A stretch of 64,000 nucleotides of DNA, taken from the NCBI GenBank assembly GCA_963843645.1, contig CAWJLE010000005.1:992001-1056000 (forward strand), written 5' to 3'. The notes beneath the pieces were generated by a model. The model was not told where the DNA came from and did no database searches. It worked only from the letters and a program-made list of their open reading frames with translations. Positions 47,882 through 57,780 of this stretch are shown one piece after another. Both the position numbers and the translations under genes were made by a program. Source of the stretch: CAWJLE01 sp963843645. Its GTDB lineage: Bacteria; Chloroflexota; Anaerolineae; DAOTYC01. Within the stretch, counting starts at the first letter, position 1. Every line of letters starts with the position of its first letter.

Positions 47882-47928
47882 GATCCGTAATGCGGGGCCC
47901 GAGTTCACCGTATCACGCATTACGGATC
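47882..47928. repeat. Palindrome with CGCATTACGGATC arms
   Basis: GATCCGTAATGCG (47882-47894) pairs perfectly with CGCATTACGGATC (47916-47928) around a 21-base loop, flanked by further GCGTAAT and ATCACGC words. It separates the convergent lgt and histidine-kinase genes and shares its core with the element at 4399-4438. Confidence 0.7.
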
Positions 47929-47947
47929 ACGCATCACGCGTCATTCT

Positions 47948-49177
47948 TCAGTGCGCCATTGGAACCTTAAGCTTGACGGTGGTCCCGTAGCCCGGTACGG
48001 AGTCGATGCTCAGCTCGCCACCCACGGCCGCCGCCCTCTCCAGCATGTTGAGCATCCCCAGGCTGCCGCGCGTCGAGTAGTCGCGCTGGACCGCACCCAG
48101 GTTGAAACCGAGCCCGTTGTCCCTCACCGTTACCGTCAGCGTGTTGTTGGACTCCCGTTGCAGGTTCACCCACACTTCTTGGGTGTGCGCGTGCCGCTTC
48201 ACGTTAGAGAGCGCCTCGCGGATGATATCGAAGATGGTTCGTTGTGAGTCGGTCGACAGATCGGAGCAGACCGCACCCACTTGCAGCTTGATGTTCATGC
48301 CCTCGGTGTTGTTCAGGCTGTCGACGTAATGTTCCAACGCCGGCTCCAGCCCGTCGGACTCCAGAACGACCGGCCGAAGCTCGAACATGAGATTGCGCAC
48401 CTGTTTGATGGTCTTGTCGAGTGTGCTGCGCACGTTCTCCATTTCGGCTTTGGCGTGCGGCAAGTCGTGGTCCATCAACCGCTGAATATACTCCAGGTTC
48501 ATGGACATGCCGGCCAACCACTGCGCCGGGCCGTCGTGGAGATCGCGTCCCAGCTTCTTGTGGATTTCGCGCTCGACGGTGATCAAGCGGGCGCGTTGGG
48601 CGTTCAGGTTGCTGGATAGGATGGCGTTGTCGATGACGACCGAAGCCTGGTAGGCGAGCGTGGTGAGGATGTCGAGGTCGAGGTCGTCGAAAGGCTGATC
48701 GGACGGGCTGCGCAGCACTTCGATTACGCCGAGGCAGTCTCTTTGATTCAGCAGGGGGGCGGCGATCAATGACTGCGGTCCGTCCGGATGCTCACTCTCT
48801 TTCACTCCCGCTTCTTCCGCATCGAACCGTTTGTCCCGGCTGACGTCCGGCACGCTCAGCGAGGTTCCCTGTGTGAAAACCCAGCCGGCAACCCCCGCGT
48901 CGCGCTGCAAGCCGCTGCCTTCCAGCGCCCGGCGCGTTTCCGGACGGGCTACCTTAAGGACCAGCTGGTCACTACCTGAATCGTACATCAGAAGCGACCC
49001 TACCGAAGCGTGCAGGGCGCGGACCGTGATGTCCACGATCCTGTTCAGAAGGTGCGTGACATCCGCGTCAAAAGCCAACGCACGGGCCGCGTCCTGAAAG
49101 GCTCGCAAGGCTGCGACGTATCTGTCTGGATTGACTTCACCGAATTGGCGGGGAAGCGGTTCGTTCATGAAATTCAA
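47948..49177 (-). CDS. GAF-domain sensor histidine kinase (HisKA_3 type)
   Basis: 409 residues, soluble. Residues 35-195 are a GAF domain (VTHLLNRIVDITVRALHASV, GVAGWVFTQGTSLSVPDVSR, SLIAAPLLNQRDCLGVIEVL). Residues 205-275 are a HisKA_3 dimerisation domain with phospho-accepting His in GRDLHDGPAQWLAGMSMNLE. Residues 310-409 form the ATPase (REALSNVKRHAHTQEVWVNL, DNGLGFNLG, RGSLGMLNMLERAAAVGGEL). This is the NarL/LiaS-type class. No partner response regulator is next to it. An ATG three codons later is an equal start. Confidence 0.92.
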   Translation of the reverse strand: MNFMNEPLPRQFGEVNPDRYVAALRAFQDAARALAFDADVTHLLNRIVDITVRALHASVGSLLMYDSGSDQLVLKVARPETRRALEGSGLQRDAGVAGWVFTQGTSLSVPDVSRDKRFDAEEAGVKESEHPDGPQSLIAAPLLNQRDCLGVIEVLRSPSDQPFDDLDLDILTTLAYQASVVIDNAILSSNLNAQRARLITVEREIHKKLGRDLHDGPAQWLAGMSMNLEYIQRLMDHDLPHAKAEMENVRSTLDKTIKQVRNLMFELRPVVLESDGLEPALEHYVDSLNNTEGMNIKLQVGAVCSDLSTDSQRTIFDIIREALSNVKRHAHTQEVWVNLQRESNNTLTVTVRDNGLGFNLGAVQRDYSTRGSLGMLNMLERAAAVGGELSIDSVPGYGTTVKLKVPMAH

Positions 49178-49213
49178 CTAACCTTTCAAGCATCGATGAC
49201 CGCATGCCAATAA

Positions 49214-49242
49214 ATTGTAGCATCAATTACAAGCTTGTGCAA
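49214..49242 (-). promoter_or_regulatory. Possible extended -10 promoter of the histidine kinase
   Basis: Minus strand -10 TACAAT (49214-49219) preceded by TGC, weak -35 TTGCAC (49237-49242) at 17 bp. Confidence 0.5.
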
Positions 49243-49389
49243 CTCGTGCAGTCATTAGGGCTGGGGGTATATCTCGGATCTTGGGGATGCAGGAGCCAGA
49301 ACGGCGGGGTTGGGCGTTCGGCCACCTGCGAGCGCAGGCTATCCAGATCTTGGGTTGGTTCAGGCCGGCGCGGAGACCGGTGGAATGGC

Positions 49390-51123
49390 TCAGCGATGCT
49401 GGAACGGCCACCACTTCTTGGTCGGTGGTTGCGGGGTGTCTTCCGCGTCATCGCCGTTCTTGGGAGGTGGCTCGGATTCGCCCGAGTTAGGATCGTCGGG
49501 TGATTCGCCGGCCGTGTCGATCTCGTCCGCCGGGCTTACCAGGAGCAACCTCATTTCGGCGTCAGCGGCGGGCTCCGCCAGTTCCTCCAGCGCGGGCCAC
49601 CGATCGGGGTCGTCCCGTCCGGAGGGGGAGGCTTCCCCGCCGTCGAGCCCGTCGGGCACTTTGAGCTGCAGGGGAGCAACCTCTTCAGAGTCTGCCGTCG
49701 AGCCCTCCGTATCGGGCGCGACCTGCTCTTCCTGCTCAGCCATCGGAGTTTCTGGGGACGGAAAGAGGGGCTCGTCTGCGGAGGCGACCGGCTCGTTCGG
49801 CTCGGTCACGGGCGATTCCGGAAGCGTAGACGGCGTCTCGTCGTCGGGTGCAGGCGCGGCCGGCTCGGCGTAGACCAGGGGGAGCGGCGGGAGATCTTCG
49901 GCGCCCACTTCGACCACCTTTGCATCCGGTTCCGGCTCCGGGGTGAGGCCCGGCTGCCCGAGGTCCGTTTCCGGGATCAGGGCCGGCGGGGCTGTTTCCT
50001 CTTCCGGCTCACCCGGTTGCTGCTCGGGTGCCGGTGGAGCGATAGCTTCGGGCGGCTCCGGGGGCTTCGGGCACTCAGGTGCCGGCGGTGCAGGCGTTTC
50101 GGCAACGATGCCATAAAGAGCCTGGACCTGGCGTCGTATCACCTCGTTGCGCAGTGGCTCGTGAGTGGGAACGTCGATGCTGCTCCGCAACTCATACAGC
50201 CGCTTGGTGTCCCAGACCGAGGAGATGACACCATCCGTGACCATGCTGCCGACCTCACCGAGCAAGCCCGAGTAGCGCGTGGTCATCTCGGCCGGAGCCA
50301 GAATCGCCGACTTACCGACGTAGTCATTCTTCTCGTTTTTGGGGCTGGTCAAGATGTTCTTGCCCACCAGACAGCTCTGGGCGCCGAGCATCACGTTTTC
50401 CTGCAGCCGTGCCGCCAGCGCGTTACGCAGCTTGGAGAACGCGCCCTGGCCCGGAGCGGCAACCAGATGGGCCACCGCCACCGCTCCCTGCGCGCCCAGA
50501 ATGCGGCCGCTCTCGGGATACAGGGCGTCCTGACCGATCAGGATGCCCAACTTGCCGAATTCGGTCTCGAATGCTTCGAGGCCCGTCGTGGCGGGTTTGC
50601 AGAACAGAGTGTCGGCGAAATCCAGAGTTATCTTGGATTGCTGGCCGATCACCTCACCCGTCGGGGCAAAGAGATGGGCCGTGTTGTGCATCTGACCGTC
50701 ACGGGCATCGGGCAGGTAGATGCTTCCAGCCAGAATGTACATCTCGTACTCGCGAGCCGTCTCGGTGAAAATCGTGAGGTAAGCGTCGCGCAGCGTATCG
50801 ATGCGAACGGAGAAAGCCTCCATGATGCGGGCGCCGATCCCGCCCAGTGCGTCGGTGGCTGAATTGGCGATCCGGCCGACCATACGATCGATGAGGGAGG
50901 GCTTCCTCTTGACCTGCCGTTCGGCGACTCGCAGCAGCGTTCGCTTGAGCCCCGGCACGAGCGGCGGCGCCAACAACAACCCGCACAGCTCGGGGAAGAT
51001 CACCAGGCGTGATTCTTTGATTTTGGCCAGCCGCATGAAGCGCTGGATGTCGTTCCGAAATTCCCCGTGGCTTTCAAAGACACGGATCTGCTGCTGAACG
51101 CAGGTGGTGATGAACTCATCCAT
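49390..51123 (-). CDS. Nitrilase-fold protein lacking the catalytic Cys, with long acidic Pro-rich tail
   Basis: 577 residues. Residues 1-340 follow the carbon-nitrogen hydrolase fold: Glu of the triad at E45 (LVIFPELCG) and Lys at K164 (GQQSKITLDFAD). The nucleophile segment reads LGILIGQDALYPE, so the canonical Cys is Gly197. It therefore cannot work as a normal nitrilase or amidase. Residues 345-577 are a low-complexity region rich in Pro, Glu and Ala, ending in a basic/aromatic tip (TKKWWPFQHR). The frame is clean over 1.7 kb, so the substitution is not a sequencing shift. It may be a scaffold or a pseudoenzyme; a different chemistry is possible. Confidence 0.8.
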   Translation of the reverse strand: MDEFITTCVQQQIRVFESHGEFRNDIQRFMRLAKIKESRLVIFPELCGLLLAPPLVPGLKRTLLRVAERQVKRKPSLIDRMVGRIANSATDALGGIGARIMEAFSVRIDTLRDAYLTIFTETAREYEMYILAGSIYLPDARDGQMHNTAHLFAPTGEVIGQQSKITLDFADTLFCKPATTGLEAFETEFGKLGILIGQDALYPESGRILGAQGAVAVAHLVAAPGQGAFSKLRNALAARLQENVMLGAQSCLVGKNILTSPKNEKNDYVGKSAILAPAEMTTRYSGLLGEVGSMVTDGVISSVWDTKRLYELRSSIDVPTHEPLRNEVIRRQVQALYGIVAETPAPPAPECPKPPEPPEAIAPPAPEQQPGEPEEETAPPALIPETDLGQPGLTPEPEPDAKVVEVGAEDLPPLPLVYAEPAAPAPDDETPSTLPESPVTEPNEPVASADEPLFPSPETPMAEQEEQVAPDTEGSTADSEEVAPLQLKVPDGLDGGEASPSGRDDPDRWPALEELAEPAADAEMRLLLVSPADEIDTAGESPDDPNSGESEPPPKNGDDAEDTPQPPTKKWWPFQHR

Positions 51124-51194
51124 TATCTCACGTCTCCTCGCCGGTGGGGGCCGACGAACAGGAATTATAGCATGCTTCCCCCCAATCGTCTAAA

Positions 51195-51357
51195 GAAGCG
51201 ATCAGCGGTCGGCAAGCAACGGTCAGCAATCGGCATTCGGCGGTCAAGAATCAGCCGCCAGCGGTCAGTAGTCAGCCTACAGCAAGCATGCGGCTACGGC
51301 ATGGTGTTCGGCAGTTGGTCGTTGGCTGAATGCTGACTGCTGATCGCCGATCGCTTC
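51195..51357. repeat. Degenerate GGTCAGCAATCGGC-type repeat block with terminal inverted ends
   Basis: About 160 bp of short degenerate words (GATCAGCGGTC, GGTCAGCAATCGG, GCTGACTGCTGATCG) in opposed halves, bounded by GAAGCGATC and GATCGCTTC. It fills most of the 341-bp gap between the divergent nitrilase-like and CAP genes; no gene is seen there. Confidence 0.65.
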
Positions 51358-51374
51358 GTCTTCCCATCGTTCTA

Positions 51375-51383
51375 TGGTATAAT
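51375..51383 (+). promoter_or_regulatory. Extended -10 promoter of the CAP gene
   Basis: TGGTATAAT with TATAAT at 51378-51383; no good -35 at 17 bp, as is common for extended -10 promoters. It lies about 80 bp before the start. Confidence 0.5.
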
Positions 51384-51464
51384 GTACGAATTGGCGTTCT
51401 TTCGTGGAGCGTGGCATTATGACGAGATGTTCGTTGGCCGATACCGGCAGAAAGTGATGCGGAG

Positions 51465-52278
51465 TTGACCTGGTTTCAGAAAGCGAGCCTGGCCTTCTTG
51501 ACTTCTCTCATAGTGCTGACGGTGGCGGCGATCTTGCTCGTGTACTTCGGAATGGGCGACAGAGTCCTGGAGGTCCGCATCGTGCGGCCGCAGCCGGCCG
51601 CCATGCTGCTGCCCTCCGGCTACCCCGACACCCGACGTGAGGCAGCTGGACACTGCCACGCCGACGGCCTCACTGACTCCTTCACCGACCCCGACGACGC
51701 CCGTAGCGCCCACCCACACACCGACTTGGCCCCGGCCGACGCCAAGCGCCACACCGTCGTCGACGCCGTATCTGCCTCCTTCACCCACACCGACGCCGCT
51801 GCGCACCGCGAAGGTGGCCGCCGCCAAGATCCCGGCCCCATCGGCGACACCTGAGACGTACGACGCTATCGAGGCACAGGCGGTGGTTCTGATCAACCAG
51901 GCGCGGCAGGCCGCCGGCGCCCCCGCACTTGCCAGGGATGCCGGGCTGGACGAGATCGCGCGCGACCGCAGTCGGGACATGGCAACGCGGCATTACTTCA
52001 GCCACGAGGACCCCGCGGGGGGGGCGCTCCCGTTAGAGAAGCTGCTCAACGAGCATCATATCGACTACCTTCAGGCCGGCGAGAACATCGCCTACTTCCT
52101 GGGCCACGTCGAGGCCGATGCTTTGCCCAATCTGTCAACGGAAAAATGGTTGCAGAGCCCGCCTCACAAAGAAAACTTGATGGATCCCAACTACAACGTG
52201 ACCGGCTTCGGGATTGCCCGGGTGGAAACGAGCGATGGAACCATGTGGTATCTGACGCAGGTTTTCGTACAGCGCTGA
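51465..52278 (+). CDS. Membrane-anchored CAP (SCP/PR1-like) domain protein, one frameshift
   Basis: About 270 residues. TTG 51465 gives an N-terminal helix (LAFLTSLIVLTVAAILLVYF). An indel near 51620-51640 leads into a linker of about 55 residues of TP-rich repeats, then the CAP domain (residues 130-270): AVVLINQARQAAGAPALARD, ATRHYFSHEDPAGG, AGENIAYFLG, and SPPHKENLMDPNYNVTGFGI with the conserved His and Glu. Bacterial CAP proteins of this kind are secreted, with uncertain activity. Confidence 0.85.
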
Positions 52279-52294
52279 AAATTGTGGTGAGTCG

Positions 52295-53206
52295 ATGATC
52301 GTCACTGAGAATCTGACCAAGCGTTTCGACGAATTCACGGCGGTCCAGGGATTGGATCTGAAGATCGATGAAGGGCAGCTGATTGCACTGCTCGGGCCCA
52401 ACGGGGCGGGCAAGACGACCACCGTGCGCATGCTGGCGGCTATCCTCAAACCCACGGAAGGTTGGGCGCGGGTCGCCGGCTACGACGTGCTGCGGAATCC
52501 CCGTGAAGTGCGCAAAGCCGTGGGACTGCTGACCGAGTTTCATGGTCTGTACCTGCGTATGAAGGCTCCGGAGTATCTGACCTTCTTCGCCCAACTGCAA
52601 GGTATGGACCGGCGCAACAGCCGAGAACGGATCGAGCGGTTGATGCAGCGTTTCGAGTTGTGGGACGCCCGTGACAAGCGTCTTGGAGAGTACTCTAAGG
52701 GCATGCGGCAGAAGGTGGCGCTGATTCGGGCGATGGTTCACGATCCTTGCGTTCTGTTTCTGGATGAGCCGACCTCAGCGATGGATCCCCACAGCGCCAG
52801 GCTCGTGCGGGACAGCATTCTGGATCTGAAGCGTGACGGGGGAACCGTCTTCATGTGCACGCATAACCTGGCTGAAGCCGAGCAACTGGCCGATCGCATC
52901 GCGATCATCCGGCGTGGACAGGTCATCGCCGAGGGGACGCCCGCCGAGCTTAAGATTTGCTTGTTGGGCCTGCCGCTGGTCGAGATCCGCTTCGCGCAGC
53001 CTCTGGATGGTTGGGTCTCCGTCGTCCAGGAAATGGTCGAGGTTGAGAGCAGCGGCGACGGCTGGGTCCGGTATCGCGTCCCCAGTCCCCAGGCCACGAA
53101 TCCGGCGCTGGTGGCTCGACTTGCGGCCGCGGGCGCGCAAGTCGTCACGGTGACCGAGATTCCACGCAGTCTCGAAGAGGTGTATTTGTCCATTGTTGAG
53201 GAATAG
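52295..53206 (+). CDS. ABC transporter ATP-binding protein (ABC-2 exporter type)
   Basis: 303 residues. Walker A GPNGAGKTT, signature YSKGMRQKVALIRAMVHDP (variant of LSGGQ), Walker B CVLFLDEPTSAMD, and the switch His in FMCTHNLAEAEQLADRIAII. A C-terminal extension of about 90 residues follows, as in exporter ATPases of the DrrA/NatA group. It overlaps the permease gene by 14 bp. The frame is intact. Confidence 0.92.
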   Translation: MIVTENLTKRFDEFTAVQGLDLKIDEGQLIALLGPNGAGKTTTVRMLAAILKPTEGWARVAGYDVLRNPREVRKAVGLLTEFHGLYLRMKAPEYLTFFAQLQGMDRRNSRERIERLMQRFELWDARDKRLGEYSKGMRQKVALIRAMVHDPCVLFLDEPTSAMDPHSARLVRDSILDLKRDGGTVFMCTHNLAEAEQLADRIAIIRRGQVIAEGTPAELKICLLGLPLVEIRFAQPLDGWVSVVQEMVEVESSGDGWVRYRVPSPQATNPALVARLAAAGAQVVTVTEIPRSLEEVYLSIVEE

Positions 53207-54649
53207 CGGGTTTGCCAGAGCATTGATCATCACCCGGCGCGAGCTGAAAGACAGCTTGCGTGACTGGCGTATCGTGGTGCCGATTGCCATACTGACGCTC
53301 GTCTTCCCCTGGTTAATGAACTACACGGCCGGCATTGCCATCGATTTCGTCGAGCGCAACAACGCACCGGAACTCGGCATGCGCCTGGTGCCGTTCCTCA
53401 TGCTCATCGTCGGTTTCTTCCCGACCTCCTTCTCGCTCGTCATCGCGCTGGAGACGTTCGTCGGGGAGAAGGAGCGCAACAGCCTGGAGCCGTTGTTATC
53501 CATGCCCATTTCCGACGGTGAGCTGTACCTGGGCAAGATGATGGCGCGCGCTGATCCTGCCGGTGGTCGCCAGCACGTCCGGGATTGCCATCTACGTTGG
53601 TGGCCTGTACTTCAGCCTGGGCTATCGACCGGACGCCGTGCTGCTCGCGCAGGTCTGGCTGCTCACTGCTGTGGAAACGCTCGTGATGGTCAGCGCGGCG
53701 GTGGTGATTTCGAGCCAGACGACCAGTGTCCGCGCGGCGAACCTGCTCGCCAGTTTCGTGATCATCCCCATGGCGCTGCTCGTGCAGGCGGAGGCCGTCG
53801 TCTTCTTCTCGAGCGGTCGGACTGCGCTCTGGGTCATCATTGCCGGCCTGGCAGTAGCCGATGCGATTCTGGTTCGAATGGGCGTGCGTATCTTCAACCG
53901 AGAGGAGCTGTTGGGCCGTGAAGTGGATCGACTCAACCTGCGCAGGACCTGGCACAGCTTCAAGGCGTTCTTCTTGAACGGGCCGCTGGGGTCGACGTGG
54001 CAGAACGAGCCCTTTAGCCTGAGGCGCGTGTACGGCCGTGACGTGCCGGAGCTGCTGCGTCGCTCCCGCCTGCCCATCGGCGTGACCGTCTTCGCAGTGG
54101 TCGCCGCTCTTCTGGTGGGGTGGCATTACGCCGACGCCTATCCGTTTGCCGCCGTTGTCTCTCGACCTCAGGAACATCACCCTGGAGCAACTCACCCAGA
54201 CGACGTCTCTCGGCTTCCTCCCAACCATCCGGACGGACACCATTTTCATGCACAACGCTCGCTCGTTGCTGACGGCGACGGTGCTGGCGATGTTTTCCTT
54301 CGGTTCGCTGGCGGTGATCTTGCTGGCGGTGCCGATGGCCATCATCGGCTGGTTGATGGCGCAAAGCCCGGCACTGGGCTTCAACCCGTGGGTTTTCGCC
54401 GCAGCCTTCTTTTTACCGCATGGGATATTCGAGATTCCCGCGGCGGTGCTGTCGACGGCTCTCTCGTTACGGATCGGGGCTACCCTGATGTCCCCGCCCG
54501 ACAAGTTGGACGTCGGCGCCGGCGTATTGATGGCCCTGGCCGATTTCGTCAAGGTCTTCGTGTTCGTGGTAGTGCCCTTGTTGCTCGTAGCGGCATTCAT
54601 CGAAGCCAATCTGACTCCGCGCCTGATCGTGGTCCTGTTCGGGGCCTGA
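53193..54649 (+). CDS. ABC-2 permease fused to a SpoIIM-like domain, two frameshifts
   Basis: About 485 residues. The first part is an ABC-2 permease (LIITRRELKDSLRDWRIVVP, ALETFVGEKERNSLEPLLSM, then AVVISSQTTSVRAANLLASF). Shifts near 53550 and 54150 must be corrected. The C-terminal 170 residues match the SpoIIM/DUF95 family: IFMHNARSLLTATVLAMFSF, FFLPHGIFEIPAAVLSTALS and the closing helix pair. SpoIIM-like genes often sit beside ABC-2 exporters, and here they appear joined in one chain. It should form the membrane channel driven by the preceding ATPase; the cargo is unknown. Confidence 0.82.
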
Positions 54650-54759
54650 ATCAACCTCTCCCCCAAGTTCGTGCAAGCATATTGCTGCCTGGTCCCGCGC
54701 CGCGAATTCCACTCGCCGGGACGAGCCAACAGTTCGATGCAATTGACCTAAGCAAAAGA

Positions 54760-54788
54760 TTGACAAACCAGCCTGAATGTGATAGACT
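54760..54788 (+). promoter_or_regulatory. Promoter upstream of the LacI-type gene
   Basis: -35 TTGACA (54760-54765), 17-bp spacer, -10 TAGACT (54783-54788). It would give a leader of about 300 bases. Confidence 0.55.
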
Positions 54789-54915
54789 ATTTACAGCGTT
54801 GTAATTCCCTGTTATCAACTCATACGCGAGAAGTTAAGCCTGCTGCTTCGGCGCAGCAGACCGGAAATGCCCCAACGACGCACGATTGGTTCGTCGAGGA
54901 TAGCCCTGCATCGCA

Positions 54916-54978
54916 CCTGTTGCCAAGAGCACGTTTGTTCAAGATCGTGAATAGACTGTGACGCGGCAACAGGTTTTT
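54916..54978 (+). terminator. Attenuator-like hairpin in the leader
   Basis: CCTGTTGCC (54916-54924) pairs with GGCAACAGG (54965-54973), followed by TTTTT. The 40-base loop is long, so folding is uncertain. Confidence 0.35.
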
Positions 54979-55097
54979 CTATTCCCGGCGCCGGTGCGCC
55001 GGCGAAGCGGAGAACGGACAGGAATACGCGGTTATTCGCAGATTTCGGCTCTACATCAAGAGCTTTCATATTGCCCAACGAAAACTGGCGGTGAGAT

Positions 55098-56199
55098 GTG
55101 TCGGCCACGATTAATGACGTAGCCAAGCGCGCGGGAGTGTCACCCAAGACGGTCTCGAATGTCATCAATGCCAGACCCCACGTGCGCGAAGAAACGCGCT
55201 CCAGAGTGCTGCAAGCCGTCGAGGAACTGGGTTATCACCCGGATATCGCGGCGAGAAGCCTCGTGACGAAGCGGCGCAACCTGATCGGTTTCATGCTGTG
55301 GGATATCTTGAACCCGGCGTACACCGAGATGGTGGAGATCATCATCGGCAAGGCGCGCGAGGCCGGCTACATGGTCATTCTCGGCAACGTTGCGCGCGAT
55401 CCCAGCGAGGAAGACCGGTTGGCGACGCTGCTCATCGAACGTCGAGTGGACGGCGCGATTCTGGCGTCGACGACGGAGGACAGCGAGGTGCCGAACCGGT
55501 TGATGGCGGCCGGAGTGCCGGTCGTTATGGTCAGCCGATACGTGGACAATTCGTCGGCCGATTACGTCGGCGTCGACAATCGGGGCGGTGGTTACCTCGT
55601 CACGCAGCATCTGCTCCGGGTAGGCCACGAGCGAATCGCTTTCATTCGCGGAGCGCAAGCGGCGTCGACCAGCCGGGACCGTGAGGACGGCTACCGCAGC
55701 GCCCTGGAGGAACACGGAATCGCGTACGAACCGGCCCTGGTGGCGGAGGGACAGTACACGTCACGGGGAGCCTACGAGGCGGCGCATCGTCTGTTGACGC
55801 TGCGGGACCGCCCGACGGCGATCGTTTGCGCCAACGACGTTATGGCCATCGCCGCCATCGACGCCGTGTCCGATGCCGGGCTTGCGGGTGCCGGAAGACG
55901 TGGCGGTGACCGGATTCGACGACATTGCGTTTGCCGGAAGTCGATGTCTCGGCCTCACGACGGTGCGGTGCGAGATGGATCGGATGGCGCGTGAGGCCGT
56001 CAATCTGCTGCTTAGCCGCATGCAGGGGCCACTGTTCGAGACGGCGCGCAGGGTCGTCTTCCCGGCCGAGCTGGTGGTGCGCCGGACCTGTGGGGCTTCG
56101 ATGTGCGGACGATTGAAAAATGGGGTCGACTCGCGGCACACTGGCGACGGCTGCCTGTCGGGCAGACCGCGGCAGGGGGCTGAGAGCGATGCGGGGTAG
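55098..56199 (+). CDS. LacI-family transcriptional regulator, one frameshift
   Basis: About 365 residues from GTG 55098. The N-terminal HTH is canonical (ATINDVAKRAGVSPKTVSNV), with hinge EELGYHPDIAARSLVTKRRN. The sugar-binding core follows (IGFMLWDILNPAYTEMVEII, GVDNRGGGYLVTQHLLRVGH, RPTAIVCANDVMAIAAIDAV). An indel near 55882 leads on to LRVPEDVAVTGFDDIAFAGS and the C-terminus. The tail after position 56100 is poorly conserved and the true stop may be earlier. It is the first gene of the CUT2 operon, so it probably represses it and responds to the imported sugar or polyol. Confidence 0.9.
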
Positions 56200-56217
56200 T
56201 GAGAGGAGGTCTGCGTT

Positions 56218-57747
56218 TTGAACAACGTTCAACCCGTTTTGAGCATGGAGCAAATCAGCAAATCATTTCCGGGCGTGGTCGCGCTCGACAAGGTTGACTT
56301 CCGCGTCTATCCTCATGAGATCGTGGCCCTGTTGGGAGAGAACGGCGCAGGCAAATCCACGCTGATGAAGATACTGACCGGAGTGTATCTGCGGAAGACG
56401 GGGGCAGGATCCTCTTCAACGGCCAGGAGATCAATCCACGCTCGCCGAACGAGGCATTTTCGTCTGGGGATCAGCGTCATTCATCAGGAATTCAACCTGG
56501 TATCGCAGATGATGGTGTTCGAGAACGTCTTCCTGGGCCGTGAATCGCGCCGGAAGGGACCTTCCGGCGAGTGGCTGCGTGGACTCGACAAGGAGGAAAT
56601 GAAGGCGCATACCCAGGCCCTCCTCAACGACCTGGGGGCGAATTTCGCACCCACTGCTGTCGTCAAGGATCTGGGCGTGGCCCAGCAGCAGATGGTGGAG
56701 ATCGCCAAGGCCCTGTCGCTGGACGCTCGTGTCATCGTCATGGACGAGCCGACGGCCACGCTTGCCCCAATCGGACGTCGAGGCGCTGTTCGAAGTGGTG
56801 CGGCGGTTGAGAGACAAGAAAGGCGTCTCCGTCGTCTTCATCACGCATCGCCTGGAAGAGATCTTCCAGATCGTCGACCGCATCGTCGTCTTGCGCGACG
56901 GCTACAACGCCGGCGAGATGCCGGTCCAGGAGGCGACGCAGGACAAAATCATCACCATGATGGTAGGCCGGGTGATGGATCAGCTGTTCCCAAAGCGTGA
57001 AGGTGAGATCGGTGACGTCATCCTGTCTGTCAAACGGCTGTCCCGCGGCAAGCTGGTCCGTGACGTGAGCTTTGAGCTGTGCAGAGGTGAGATTCTGGGT
57101 TTCGCCGGCCTGGTCGGTGCCGGGCGGACGGAGACTGTCCGGGCGCTGTTCGGAATCGATCCCAAAGATGCCGGGCGAATGTTACCTGAACGGGCAGAAG
57201 GTGGAGCTGGACTCGCCGCGGGCCTCAGTGCAGCGCCGGGACTGGGCCTGGTACCCGGAAGACCGCAAGCAGCAGGGCCTCATTCTGGGCATGGCTGTAT
57301 CGGAGAACATCAGCATGGCGAGCTTGGACCGCCTGACGCGGGCGCTGGTGATCAATCGTGCCGCCGAGCGCAGCCATGGCGACGGACTTCGTGCGCCAGC
57401 TTCGCATCCGCACGCCGAGCATTCGGCAGCCGGCCAAGTATCTCAGCGGCGGCAATCAGCAGAAGGTGGTGCTCGGCCAAGTGGCTGGCCCTTCACCCCA
57501 AGGTGCTGATTCTGGACGAGCCAACGCGGGGCATCGATGTGGGCGCGAAGGCGGAGATCCACGCCTGATGAGCCAGTTTGCCGCCGAAGGCGTGGGTGTG
57601 ATCATGATTTCGTCCGAACTGCCGGAGGTTCTGGGCATGTGCGACCGCATCTTGGTCATGTCGAAGGGAGCCGTCACAGGTGAATTCGACCGCGCGGAGG
57701 CCGACCAGGAAAAAATAATGGCCCGCGCAGTGGTTGACGTGAAATGA
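56218..57747 (+). CDS. CUT2 ABC transporter ATP-binding protein (RbsA/MglA-like), many frameshifts
   Basis: About 510 residues with two ATPase domains. First: Walker A GENGAGKST, RLGISVIHQEFNLVSQMMVF, AQQQMVEIAKALSLDARVIV, MDEPTA, then THRLEEIFQIVDRIVVLRDG. Second: degenerate GLVGAGRTE, YPEDRKQQGLILGMAVSENI, YLSGGNQQKVVLG and SSELPEVLGMCDRILVMSKG. Indels near 56400, 56450, 56765, 57175, 57355, 57475 and 57565. All fragments are in the right order for one gene. It is homologous to, but not a duplicate of, the ATPase at 8336-9872. Confidence 0.9.
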
Positions 57748-57780
57748 AAAGGGCGTTTTGTGGTTGGAGGGGGAGTCTGC

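Larger units (their letters stand above)
54650..55097. other. Leader and control region of the LacI/CUT2 operon
   Basis: 448 bp without a gene. It holds a promoter (54760-54788) and, 130 bases further on, a hairpin-plus-T5 structure (54916-54978), both before the lacI-type gene. Confidence 0.55.

Noticed and set aside
51195..51357. CRISPR array
   Set aside because: The short words are degenerate, in both orientations and without regular spacers; no cas genes nearby.
53440..54729. 429-residue open frame on the minus strand
   Set aside because: Antisense to the ABC-2/SpoIIM gene; no motif and unlike composition.
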